Shown piece after piece: positions 10,936 to 21,990 of a stretch of 64,000 nt of DNA. Every line of letters starts with the position of its first letter. The stretch's first letter is position 1. The translations under genes were made by a program, and so were the position numbers. This DNA comes from Glycine soja (taxonomy: Eukaryota > Streptophyta > Magnoliopsida > Fabales > Fabaceae), in contig NC_041021.1 of assembly GCF_004193775.1 (NCBI RefSeq), forward strand, positions 14,589,198-14,653,197, read 5' to 3'. Under the pieces are notes generated by a model. That model saw nothing but the letters and a program-made list of their open reading frames with translations, was not told the origin of the DNA and did no database searches.

Positions 10936-13809
10936 TGTAACATCCCATTTTTTGTAAGCCAATTTAAAAAGAATTTTTATTTATAAATAAATAGAGTTTT
11001 AGAAAAATGATGAGATTTTATAAATAAATAAATAAGGAGATATAATTATTAATTAAAATAATGGTTTGAGAGAAAATAAAAAGGGTATTTTATTTATTTG
11101 TTTGATAGAGAATAAAATAGAGTTTTTTTTATTAAATAATAAACAAATAAATAGATTAAACCTAGCTATAAATAGCGTTCGGTTAGTTTTCACACTGACA
11201 GTGCCTCTTCTTTTCCTCATTTTCATCGTGAAATTTAAATACCAGGTTCGCAACCCAATTCGGGGCATTCTTACCATTGGGAATTTTGATATTGTTTCTG
11301 AGCTAAGAGAAATACCCTTCACATAATAGTCTTTTCCTTTCCCGTAGAAACCCAGAGCTGTCTCGGTAAAACTATGATCCCGGTTTCGTTAACCATTGGA
11401 TTATCGTGAAATTTCGATATGTTGTTTGTGATTCAATTCCTCACACTTTCACCGTTGGGATTTGCGAGATACTATTCATGGAGAGAAAGAAAGGAATCTC
11501 ACTAAGACAGTAAAAATGGAGGCTTAAATCCCGTCTCTGTCTCTTTGACCTTTGGGAACTCTATCGAAGCAGTCGGAGGAAAAACTGGAGGAATCTCAGG
11601 GAACTGCTAGAGATGCTGCTATCGCTGTCGGAAGACACGTGAGTCTGCTTAGAGGTAAGGGATGAGTTATTCACAATTGGGGATTAGTGAGAACATGTGT
11701 AGGGATCCTTAGAGTATCAATTGGAATAGGTTTTGGGGTGTTTCCGTCATTTTTTATTCTATCCTTATAATTATAATTGTGAATTATATATGTTTGACAA
11801 ACCAATTGTTGTGAAATTGATATGCTATTGTGTCGAGTGTGAACCCTATAAATCGAGCATTTTTCTAATTAGCATGAATTAATGAAATAAAGTAAGGAGA
11901 AATTTAGAGTGAGATATTGATTTTGTATTTTCTCTATTTCATGCTTTTTAGGTTTTTTTTATATAGTTTAAAATTAATATCATAATTGAAATTGACCAAA
12001 GTGTTCATATAATTATTTAGAATTTGTGCATTGAAAGCTTACTTTGAAATTCATGATCCAATATGATGTATGCTAGTTTATATATATAGAATTAGTTATA
12101 TATTTATTTATATTAATATTTTACGTAAATAATATTGTAGAGTTGTTACAGTACGATTCCAAAAATTATTAAGTGTTGGAGTTTGAGAATATTATGGTTA
12201 GATTTGATAAACATGTGTGTGTTGCACCTTATGAATATCATTAGGAATGTTATGAGATGTTAAATTGTGGGTATGATATTTGGTTGTGAATAAGTGGATG
12301 TATTTAACACTTGATGTTAGAATAATGGTATTGTGAGCTGTGAATTATACAATAACCCGACCAATGTTTATGCACAGTGTTAAAGAGAAAGTGTAGGTTC
12401 CTAGTTAGGAACCAGTGTTAAATTGTAGTGCAATGTGTTAAACGTGTTTGAAACATGAGTGTGAGGTCGTGGTATTTTGTAATTCATGAGCAGTGTTTAT
12501 AAATGGAATATGTGATGAATTGTGGAATAATATGTTGCTTTGAGATTATAATATTCTTATTGAAATTTAGTATAAGTGTAAAGTTGAACATGTGTTAATT
12601 TGTGAGATACGTGTAAACATGTGATGGTGGATTGTGACACTATGAGATGTGAAATTGTGAATGAGTTTTGGTTGTGGATAAGTGTGTAGTTAACACTTGA
12701 TGTGACATTACTGATGATGTAAGCTATGAATTGTACAATAACCAGACCAATGTTATCTTGAGAAAAGCGTTGATGCACAGTGTTAAAGAGAAAGTGTAGG
12801 TTCCTAATTAGGAACCAGTGTTAAAGAGAAAGTGTAGGTTTCCTATTTAGGAACCAGTGTTAAATCATAGCGCAATTGTGTTGAACGTATTTAAAACACG
12901 AGTGTGAGGTCGTGGGTATTGTATAATTCATGAGCAGTGTCTGCATGCAAAATTATTTTAGGGGTTGGACCTGAATCAGGAGAGAAAGGCCTTGACGGAC
13001 TCTTCGGAGTGTAGGCCTTGGGGGTCACGGGGTTTGAGTGCTCCTTTAAGCCTATGCTGATCCCATATGGTTGGAGCATTTTCGCAAAACATTGTGACCC
13101 TGATTGGTCTCCCTATGATCTTACTTAGTGAGAGTGACCTGACAAACCCATTGTGTGGTGCATCTTGTTATGTACTCCTAAGCGCCCCAGGGTGGTTTTT
13201 CACTGACATGGTACCACATTGCATATAGGATTGAGTCTTAGCATAACTGTTGCATACGCTTGCTAATTGTTTATTATGAAATTGATGTGTTATTATGTCT
13301 TGATAGGAGTGTGTGATTCTTGTGTAATGTGATTGATGATTGAAAAGTGTGATTGATGATTGAAAGGTGAATTTTGAATGACAAAGTGGTGGAATTATGT
13401 GAGTTATATTTAAGTAAGTTTTATTTTTTTATATGATATGCATATCTAGTTGTCTTTCTTCTCTATTTGTTAGGAATATGATAACTCACTCCCTGTGTGT
13501 TGTTTGTGTTTGGATCCTGTGATGATCTTGAACTTCGTGTTCGGGGGAGCAGATGGCTAGGTGAAGTGCTTTAAGGAACCTTGTGCTAAAGGACATCGGG
13601 ACACAATGCTCTGATAGGATGTGACAGTGGGGTATAAGTTTTTATATTAATTGCATGATGTTAGTCTATTTTATTTTATCTCACTGATTTAACAAAATAT
13701 ATTTGTAAATTTTGACGGCCTTATTTTGAGCCGAATATGTTTTAATAAATATTAATTGATAATAGTGAAGTGAATGTGAACATTTTACCCGTGTGAATTT
13801 GGTTACCGA

Positions 13810-13842
<33 letters not shown>

Positions 13843-13863
13843 GTCGGGGTAGAGGGTGTCACG
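10936..13863 (+). mobile_element. Solo LTR, 2.9 kb, gypsy type, TSD TGTTT
   Basis: Opens TGTAACATCCCATTTTTTG and closes GGTAGAGGGTGTCACG (the expected final CA has changed). Flanked by TGTTT at 10931-10935 and 13864-13868, so it is a discrete insertion into H1; H1's minisatellite follows directly. A TATA box (TATAAATA, 11167) with cctagctataaatagcg context indicates LTR promoter architecture. It holds an internal duplication (about 12355-12500 and 12750-12945) with the 18-bp perfect palindrome GGTTCCTAATTAGGAACC at 12799-12816, and an (AT)n run near 13815-13842. No PBS, polypurine tract or coding domain is seen. The start and length suggest a Tekay/Del-like chromovirus LTR; that assignment is tentative. 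Confidence 0.7.
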
Positions 13864-13868
13864 TGTTT

Positions 13869-14840
13869 CGTAGGACTCAAAGTCTTCGCCTTTATCTTTC
13901 ATAGGACTCAGTCCTCGCTTTTATCTTTCATAGGACTCAAAGTCCTCGCCTTTATCTTTCATCGGACTCAAAGTCCTCGCCTTCATCTTTCATAGGACTC
14001 AAAGTCCTCGCTTTTATCTTTCATAGGACTCAAAGTCCTCGCCTTCATCTTTTGTATAACTCAAAGTCCTCGATTTTATCTTTCATAGGACTCAAAGTCC
14101 TTGCCTTTTATCTTTCATAGGACTCAAAGTCCTCGCTTTTATCTTTCATAGGACTCAAAGTTCTCGCCTTTATCTTTCATAGGACTCAAAGTCCTATCTT
14201 TTATGATTTCATAGGACTCAAAGTCCTCGCCTTTATCTTTCACAGGAGTCAAAGTCCTCGCCTTTATCTTTCATAAGACTTAGAGTCCTCTCTTTTATCT
14301 TTCACAAGACTCAAAGTCCTCGCTTCTATCTTTCATAGGACTCAATGTCCTCACTTTTATCTTTCATAGGACTCAAAGTCCTCGTCTTTATCTTTCATAG
14401 GACTCAAAAGTCTTCTGTCTTTATGCTTTCAAAGAACTCAAATTCCTCTGTCATTTACATTTCAAAGACTTCAATATCTTCGGTCATTTACGCTTCAAAA
14501 GACTACAATGTCTTCATTTACATTTCAAAGACTTCAATGTCTTCATTCATTTACACTTTCAAAAGACTACAATGTCTTCATTTACATTTCAAAGACTTCA
14601 ATGTCTTCAGTCATTTACGCTTTTAAAAGACTACAATGTCTTCATTTACTTTTCAAAGACTTCCATGTCTTCCATCTTTTACACTTTATAAGACTTCAAA
14701 GTCTTTGGTCTTTTATAGGACTCAATGTTCTTGTCTTTGTGCTTCATAGGACTCGACACCCTCTATTTCTATGCTTTAGAAAAAAAAGAAACACTTCAAA
14801 AGTCTTCTGCTCTACAGGACTTCAATGTCCTTTTGTTTAC
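13869..14840 (+). repeat. About 31-bp minisatellite of GGACTcaaAGTCC hairpins
   Basis: About 20 copies of a roughly 31-bp unit (aggactcaaagtcctcgcct then ttatctttcat) shade, beyond about 14440, into units with AAGACttcaatGTCTT or AAGACtacaatGTCTT. Every unit is a short stem-loop, and the arms change together between the two classes. It lies where S has its GAGGAC/GTCCTC array (52845-53310), just upstream of the accessory-ORF or polypurine-tract zone. Confidence 0.9.
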
Positions 14841-14948
14841 AGGTTTTTTCTTCCTTAGTTTTCGCTAGTTGCCCGGTCGAACAACAAGATCGCTCGAACG
14901 AAATTAGTGTCCTTATCTTTACTTCCCTTTTATTTCCAATAAAAAAAT

Positions 14949-15104
14949 AAGTAAATAGGGGCAACTGTCATACCCTAATTTCATCTGGGCTTGAATAATT
15001 GGGTTGCGAGTTTGGGCTTTTGTTTTGTGTAATTAGTTTAATTAGGTAGTCAGGTAGTTAGTTAGTTACTAACACTCTATATATTAGTGTTAGTTAGTTA
15101 CTGA
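14949..15104 (+). mobile_element. H1 polypurine tract and truncated 3' LTR head
   Basis: AAGTAAATAGGGGCAAC at 14949-14965 is the counterpart of the S polypurine tract (57941-57957) and is followed at once by TGTCATACCCTAATTTC. After that head the sequence no longer matches E1, P or S LTRs (catctgggcttgaataattg...). It ends in a TTAGTTAGTTACTAACACT / AGTGTTAGTTAGTTACTGAC inverted repeat before coding sequence of element C begins. Either the LTR was cut by a deletion or this is a divergent LTR sub-type. Confidence 0.55.
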
Positions 15105-15494
15105 CTTGCTAAAAAAGAAGAATGACTTGGTTAGGAAGGTGGAGAGCACTACTATAGAGAAGGAAGAGCTTGCAAAGATTGTTGCTGACCTCCAGGCCCA
15201 GTTGAAGGAGTCAGAGTCCAAACTGGAAGAGTCCGAGCTCAGGGCGTCAAAGGGTAGGGAGGTTAGTAAAGAGCTTGAAGAAGAGCTGTTGGTGTTAAAG
15301 AAAGAGACCATGGAGCAACATGAAAATGGATTTTATAAGGCCGTCAGGTAGGTTGGGTTCTTCACCAGGGATCTTGACTTAGGTATTTTTTACCCAACAA
15401 AGGACATGAAGGACGGTGAACTACTTCGTGAAGAAGAAATAGTTGCTGCAAAGGAGTATGTTGATGAGGAGCAAGATGTTTTGGCCAATGTTTA
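15105..15494 (+). pseudogene. Coiled-coil C-terminus of a gypsy-type transposon accessory protein, antisense in element C
   Basis: Reads as a long charged coiled coil (EELAKIVADLQAQLKESESK, then GREVSKELEEELLVLKKETM) followed by ENGFYKAVRQVGFF, DLDLGIFYPTKDMKDGELL and an acidic tail. An in-frame stop interrupts it at about 15349. This is the C-terminal half typical of plant 'putative gypsy type transposon' proteins (PF04195-like). The N-terminal half is missing on the left because H1 cuts in. It lies downstream of C's integrase but on the opposite strand, the antisense accessory-gene layout known from some Tat-lineage elements such as Grande. A related ORF is at 27690-29421. Confidence 0.65.
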
Positions 15495-16140
15495 GGTCGT
15501 GCTTTCTTTATTTGTTCCTTTACTGGATTTTGGCCATAATGGCTTTGTAACTTTGACAACGATTCTTCTTTTTATAATGCATTCACCTTGTTTGTTGTTG
15601 GAACTTGTTTTGTTGTGTGTCTTGCATACCATTGCCTTTTGTCTATACAATGCTCTGTTGCTTGTGGTAGTAAGGATAGGATGACTTTATGAGAGTGAGA
15701 TCTTGGCGGCATAAGAAGCAAGACCTTGACGATTTTACATGAAATGGAGATCTAGATGACATAAGATCATCTCAGGTTTGATTTCAACCTGGTTAAAGGT
15801 CTTATCAATCATCTTGGTGGTGCTTCCTTTCACTTTGTGGAGCTTCTCCCCTAATGCTTGTGAAGAGTTAGTTTGAATTCCACCTGGTTAAAGGTCTTGT
15901 TGACCAGTCTGGTGGTATCTCTCTTTGCTTTTGTAGAACAAGTGATTTAATTTGGATTTTTGACTATGCTTGTCGTAGTTCCAAAAGAGTGAGATTACCA
16001 AGGACGTGCCTGGGTTTTTTGTAGAACTGTTTACCAAGGGCGAACCTTGGGTTTTTTGAGTTCCTACAAAGATAAAATGTAATAATAGAAAAGCTCACAA
16101 GGAGAAAATCTTGCATACCTTAAGTTCTCACGAAGATGAA
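15495..16140 (+). other. Element C spacer between accessory ORF and minisatellite
   Basis: No gene. It holds two imperfect copies of a roughly 120-bp segment (around 15780-15835 and 15870-15925, each with acctggttaaaggtctt) and an accaaggrcgwrcctkgggtttttt element (about 15995-16060), which looks like the seed of the following 48-bp array. Confidence 0.5.
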
Positions 16141-17095
16141 TCATGGCAACGGAGAGGCTCACCAAGGATAGACCTTAGGTTTAACAAGCCTTGGAATAGG
16201 AATACATTTGTCCTCAGTTTTGTCGAGGCTCACCAAGGGTGGACCTTGGGTTTGATGAGCCTTTGGAGATGCGAGACTCACCAAGGGCAGACCTTGGGTT
16301 TGACGAGCCTTTGGAATGTGAGACTCACCAAGGGTGGACCTTGGGTTTGACGAGCCTTTGGAGAAGCAAGACTCCCCAAGGGTAGACTTTGAGTTTGACA
16401 AGCCTTTGGAGATCCATCGAGGCTCGCCAAGGGCAGACCTTGGGTTTGACAAGCCTTTGGTGATGCAAGACTCACCAAGGGCAGACCTTGGGTTTCACAA
16501 GCCTTTAGAGAAGCGAGACTCACCAAGGGAGGACCTTGGGTTTGACGAGCCTTTGGAGAAGCGAGACTCACCAAGGGCGAACCTTGAATTTGATGAGCCT
16601 TTGGAGATGCGAGACTCACCAAGGGCAGACCTTGGATTTGATGAGGCTTTGGAGATGCGAGACTCACCAAGGGTGGACCTTGGGTTTGACGAGCCTTTGG
16701 AGAAGCAAGACTTGCCAAGGCAGACTTTGAGTTTGATGAGCCTTTGGATATCTGTCGAGGCTAGCCAAGGGCAGAACTTGGGTTTGACAAGCCTTTGGTG
16801 ATGCAAGACTCACCAAGGGAGAACCTTGGGTTTATCGAGCCTTTGGAGAAACAAGATTCACCAAGGACGTACCTTCGATTTGATGAGCCTTTGGAAAAGT
16901 GAGACTTACCAAGGGCGGACCTTAGATTTGACGAGCCTTTGGAGATCCAAGACTCACCAAGGGAAAACCTTGGGTTCGACGAACCTTTGGAGATCCATCA
17001 AGGCTCACCAAGCGGACCTTGGGTTTGATGAGCCTTTGAAGAAGCGAGACTCACCAAGGGTGAACCTTGGGTTTAACGAGCCTTTGTATGGTTGA
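16141..17095 (+). repeat. About 48-bp minisatellite with nested hairpins
   Basis: About 20 copies of a 48-51-bp unit: ggctcaccaagggcagacct, tgggtttgacgagcctttgg, then a short tail. Inner arms CCAAGG/CCTTGG and, in many copies, outer arms GGCTCA/TGAGCC (for example 16227-16261) form a two-level stem. Copies vary mostly at the loop and tail. All frames stay open over several copies, so predicted proteins here are repeat artefacts. Confidence 0.9.
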
Positions 17096-17279
17096 CACAA
17101 GAAAAATATAAAAACTGAAGGGAGATAGAACTTTATTCATTGTAGTCTATTGAGTACAAATTCCCTTCATTCCCCAGGTGTGCCTCGTTAAAACCTCTCA
17201 AGCCAAAAGCTTGATTTTTCTTTTTTGGGACAAAAGACTTGAGTAGGAAAAAGAGTACAACACCTAGTCTTGTAATAAG

Positions 17280-18843
17280 TTAACCAAAATAGAACTTCAG
17301 ATGGGTAGCATACTATGTTCTTCGAATTGCTTTACCATCTAGTTCTTGTAGCCTGTATTCTCCACTGTCTAGGCTTGCCACAACCCTGAATAGGCCTTCC
17401 CAGTTGGGTCCTGGCTTTCCCGCTCGGGAATCTTTCCTTGCTTCACCTCGAACCCGCAGCACTAGGTCATCAAGTTGAAAGGCACGAGGATGAACCTTTG
17501 TATTATATTTCCTTAATGCTCAGAGCTTGGTAGTCTCTTCTTTGATTTTGGCCATCTCTTGGACTTCATCCTTTATCTCTTGTTCCACCCTTATGTTTTC
17601 TTCATTTTGTTGTTCTTGGAACAACAATCTCCTTGTCAATGGTTCCTCAACTTTGATGAGGATCATGGCATCTATGCTATATGTAAGTCAGAAAGGAGTT
17701 TCGTTGATTGTTGTCTGGGGTGAATAGTGATAAGCCCTTAGTATGCTGGAGAGTTCTTCCTTCCATAGATCCTTGGACTTGTCAAGTCTTGTGTGCAAGG
17801 CTTTAAGGATGACCCTATTGGCTGCCTTCATCTGACCATTGGTCTGGGGGTGTTTGATAGAGGTTATGGGTGCTTGACATCTAGCCTCGTCAAGATCTCT
17901 TCGTAAGCCTGAGCTTCGAATTGAGTACTGTTCTTGGTGAGGATGGCATAAGGAAGACCATATCTGTATATGAGGTGTTTCCAGGTGAACTTTTCTACCC
18001 CGTTGACTTAGATTTCTCGTGGTGGCCTTGCCTCGATCCACTTAGTGAAATAATCGATGGCAACCAATAGGAACTTGACTGCTCTTGGGGCCTTTGGCAA
18101 GGGTCCCAGTATGTCCATCCCCCACATGGCAAAAGGCCAAGGGTAGCTCAAGCTACAAAGGTTGTCAGGAGGGGTGCGTGGAATATATGTGAACTCTTGG
18201 CATTGTCTGCACCTCTTAGATGAGGGTGTCAGCCCTAAGTGTCGACCAATAGTAGTAGGCACGCACCACTTTGGTTGCAAGGGAGTGTCCCTCGATATGG
18301 AGGTCGTAGATTCCTTCATGAATCTCTCACGTGACATTGTTTGCTTGTTGGCTATTGAGGCATTTCAGCAAGGGTGTTTTTAACCCTCTTTTGAATAGCT
18401 TGCCATCAAGGATGATGTAGTAGCTAGCCTTCCGTTTTAGGTGTTGGGCTTCATCTTCATTTGGTTGCAACACCCCCCGAATTAGGAAATTCTTGCCATG
18501 ACCTCACTGGTTTCTATCCTGCCATGACCTCACTGGTTTCTATGGTTTGAGCTTGGAGTGTCTCCTGGATGATCATTTTGAGATGCTCGATCTTTTTAGT
18601 GTTGGCCAGTTTGGAGAATAGGTCTGCTTTGGTGTTACTCTTCCTGGGTATATGGTACATCTCAAAGCAATCAAAGTCGTGAATGAAAGTTTTTGCAATA
18701 TGGTAGTACCCGAGCAATACTATCTCCGTAGTCTGATATTTGTTGGCAACTTGCCCTGGACAAGCTGCAAGTCAGTGTAGCACCTTAACTTCTTGTCCCC
18801 AACTTCTTTTCCTGGCTTTAGGCCTGCTATAAGTTCATCGTAC
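17280..18843 (-). pseudogene. Element C pol: end of RNase H and integrase (dead)
   Basis: Minus-strand reading gives the RNase H end (IPRKSNTKADLFSKLA, about 18600-18660), the integrase zinc region (CRRCQEF, about 18195-18215), the core start MWGMDILGPLPKA (Asp kept, about 18090-18130), and the C-terminal GPNWEGLFRVV and YATHLKFYFG before the stop at 17280. The second catalytic Asp is lost: the usual TDNGT reads TKNST near 17935. The catalytic Glu is also lost: the usual GQAEAAN reads GQMKAAN near 17825. Several frameshifts and stops interrupt the frame. Two of three catalytic residues missing means no integration activity. Confidence 0.82.
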
Positions 18844-20299
18844 TATTCGCAACCGGAAAGTGTATCGGATCACACAAGTAGTATAAAACGATAAGAACCG
18901 AGTATCGAACTCCCAGGGAACTTGTGTTATCTTGCAAGCTATTTCGATAAATAGGCGTCTGGTATGAAAATATGACTATGGTTATGAACAGGTATTTAAA
19001 CTATCTAGGCAAAAAGAAAGAAAATCACGCAAGAGAAATACTGTGTAAAAACAAGTAGAGAATGCGTTGGTCTTCCTCATAGGTTCCTGATGCTAAAAAG
19101 GATGTTCTCTATTTAATAATGCTCATGCGTTCCTATGTTGTCTCCTGGACTGATAGACCCCGATTCCTCATGATAGCCTAGCCTAGTCCTGATCAAGCCT
19201 CATCTGCAGATTCCTCTTGTAAGACTAAACTCAACCAAGACTGCATTAAGACACGCACATACACAACTAAGTTCTTGTACCCCGATTCCTCGTGATAGCA
19301 CAACAACTTAGTCTCGTACTATCAAGGACTTTAGAATTAGACCGGTTTCCACTGTTGAATAACCCTAACAAAGCATGCATCTACGTGATCAAGGTAAAAA
19401 CACACTGGAATGAAAAGCAGATAGCACAGAGAACACACAAAACATCATTACATAGATAGAAATATATTTACATCAGGTACCTACAGGGAAGATCCAACAG
19501 AGGATTTAGCTTTCCATAGTCCGGAAACCTCCTTTACAACAAAGAGAAGAACAAGATGAAAGACTGCAAAAACACAAGTGGTGAGGATGTCTCCTTCACC
19601 TCTAGGATCCCACAATCACTCACAAATTTATCTCAAGCTCTTAGAACGGTCCACTTCGAACTCGTGTCTCTGCAGATCTTTACACAACAAAATCTCTTAG
19701 AACTCTCTAGAACTTGGACTTTTCTCTCTCTAGAACTTCCTAAACATGCAAAAGCTTCAAGCCTAGGCCAGACTCTCGTGCATGCAGAGGCTTCTTCCAG
19801 AAAAATGCCCAAACTCCCTTTGCAAATATGATTTCAGGCTTAAATAGGTGGCCTTGTTTGTGCTCGTGCGCTTAGCGCATGTATGGACCGCTTAGCGCAC
19901 GTTAGTGATTTTTGGCTTAGCACGCTTCTCTCACTTAGCGGATGAGCTGAAGTGGTGCACTTGATGACCTGGAGCACTGCGCTCAGTGAACCTGACAACT
20001 CATCTTCTTCTAGATTCTTCCTCGCGCTTAGCCACTGAGTGTCGCGCTTAGCGAATGCTCGCTAAGCCAGCATATTGGCTTAGCGAGAAGGTGAAAACAA
20101 CACTTTTGCCAATTTGCCTAATTAACCTGAAATTGAGAGAAATTGATTATTAAACGCACAAAACAAAAGTATAAATTATCTATTACCTATATTTAACAAA
20201 AAGTACTTATAGTATTACTAAACAACCATAAATTGGGAAAGTTTGATACAATATACATAGGTTTTATACACAAAAGTTAGTCGTATTCATCGACTAACA
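18844..20299 (-). mobile_element. Solo LTR of TGTTAGTCG gypsy family (1456 bp), TSD CGTAC
   Basis: On the minus strand it opens TGTTAGTCGATGAATACGAC at 20299. Its far end at 18844 reads ...GCGAATA, where relatives end ...CCGAACA. Perfect target duplications CGTAC flank it (18839-18843 and 20300-20304), and joining the flanks restores the RNase H reading QAEYDELIAGL, so the insertion is exact. It matches the LTR at 61215-62443 and the interrupted one at 32179-35523. It holds repeated GCTAAGCG/CGCTTAGC octamers (about 19865-20085) and a tatttaagcc TATA-like site on the minus strand near 19838. The short plus-strand ORF at 19556 is not supported as a gene. Confidence 0.9.
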
Positions 20300-21990
20300 C
20301 GTACTCGGCCTGATTCTTTGAAAATAAGCTTGAAAGCTTGCTCTGAAGCAACATTATTGGGTCTTTCAAGGATGATGCCTTCCCTACTTTCTTTGACGTT
20401 GGACGCACCGTCCAGTAGAGGCTCCACTAGTCTGGGGTGATTTGGTTATTGCTAGCAAACTTTGCTAGAAAGTTTGCCATTAACTGGGTCTTTATGGGGT
20501 TACAAGGCTCGTACTAGAGATCGAACTCTGACAGTTCTACAGACCATGTTGCCATCCTTCCTGCCAACTGAGGCTTTTGCAACACTGGCTTGATAAGGTA
20601 GTTCATCATGACTACCACTTGGTGACTTTCGAAGTACGGCCTGAGGCGTCGGGCCGAGGTTATGAGTGACAACACTACCTTCTCTACCATCTAGTATCGC
20701 TTCTCAACATCGTGAAGGATACACCTCGTGAAATAGATGGGAAGTTGGTGTTTCTTCTCCTGTACGAGGGCTGAGCTGACAGCCTCGTCAGCTACTGAAA
20801 GGTATAGGAGTATAGGTACACGTGGCTTGGGTCAACTCAAGACTGGCAATATGGCAATAGTTTTCTTGAAGGCCAAGAAAGCTTGCTCGCAGGCTTCGTC
20901 CCATAGGAATGGCTCAGTCTTCCTGAGTAGCTTTTAGATTGGCTTCACTTTATCTGCAAGCTTTGGAAGGAACCTGGACAAGGACGCAAGTCTACCATTC
21001 AGGTTTTGGACTTCTTGGACGTTGGTAGGGTTGTGCAACCCTAGTATGGTTGTGCATTTGTTGGGGTTGGCTTCTATTCCTCGATGTGTGATCATGAAAC
21101 CCAAGAACTTTCCTCTGCTGACCCCAAAAGTATATTTTTCTGGGTTAAGGCACATGTCATATTTGCGGATTTCTTCGAACACCTCTTCCAAGTCTGCCAC
21201 ATGTTGGGTTATACTATGAGACTTGGTGACCATGTCGTCCTTGTAGACCTTGACATTTCATCTGACCTATTGTTTGAAGATCTGATCCATCAGTCTTTGG
21301 TATGTGGCGCCTGTATTTTTCAGGCCAAAAGGTGTGACCCTTAGTAGAAATTACCATCCTCGGTTATGAATGTTGTTTTCTCGTCATCTAGGGCGTGCAT
21401 TATGATTTGGTTGTAGCCTGAATAGGCATCTAGGAATCTCAGTACTCAGAACCCAAATGCGTAATTGACTAGCTTGTCAATGTTGGGCAAAAGATATGCA
21501 TCCTTGGGGCACGCCTTGTTGAGATCGATGTAGTTGGTGAACATCCGTCATTTGCAATTGGCTTTTTTTTACCATGATGACATTTGCGAACCAGGTAGAG
21601 TACTTGATTTCTCTGATAAACTGGGCCTTTAGTAGCTTGTCCACCTCCTCTCTGACTGCCATGCACTGCTCTTCTCCCATTTTCCTTTTCTTCAATGACA
21701 TTGGCTTGGCATGGGGACAAAATGGCCAGTGTGTGGCATATGATGTTGGGGTGGATACCTGGCATGTCAAATAGCTGCCACATGAATTGGTTTGTATTCC
21801 TGTGTAGGACATCAACTATACGTGTGTACTCATGGTTGGTAAGATCCTTGCTAAGCTGTGTACATTGCCCGGGTTTGGGTTCAAGCTGCAGTTTGACAAG
21901 TTATTCAATAGGCTTTAGGCCTTTGTCAATAATGTCATCAGGCAGATCCACATCGAATACATCATCTTGGTCACCCAGACTTGCTTCGTA
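20300..21990 (-). pseudogene. Element C pol: reverse transcriptase and start of RNase H
   Basis: The minus strand shows RT blocks in order: MPGIHPNIICH (about 21750), VREEVDKLLKAQFIREIKYS (about 21610-21660), the catalytic region read as VYKDDMVTKS (about 21215-21245; YxDD kept, x is Lys), LGFMITHRGIEANPNKC (about 21065-21110) and LNGRLASLSRFLPKLADKVKP (about 20940-21000). The RNase H part runs on to 20305, where the solo LTR splits it. Frameshifts at about 21470 and 21245-21350 and scattered stops break the frame. Confidence 0.82.

Larger units (their letters stand above)
7735..14965 (+). mobile_element. Element H1: gag-bearing Ogre-like element, 5' part displaced, 3' LTR truncated
   Basis: Starts mid-leader, right after E1, at sequence equivalent to 31580 in P and 48515 in S. 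Runs through a decayed gag (8289-9045), non-coding sequence equivalent to P 60740-61214, a solo LTR insertion (10936-13863), a hairpin minisatellite, and a polypurine tract AAGTAAATAGGGGCAAC just before TGTCATACCCTAATTTC at 14966. No pol is present. Gag joins directly to 3' non-coding DNA near 9045, so a large internal deletion is likely. Equivalent sequence in P and S shows the parts are collinear. Confidence 0.75.

Noticed and set aside
14345..14858. Plus-strand ORFs of about 93 and 116 codons in the H1 minisatellite
   Set aside because: Repeat-derived frames with no independent support.
16159..17095. Long repetitive ORFs on both strands
   Set aside because: Products of the 48-bp minisatellite; frames stay open only because the unit length is a multiple of three in many copies.
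19556..19831. 91-codon plus-strand ORF
   Set aside because: Lies wholly inside the solo LTR; the equivalent reading is broken in the related LTR at 61215.
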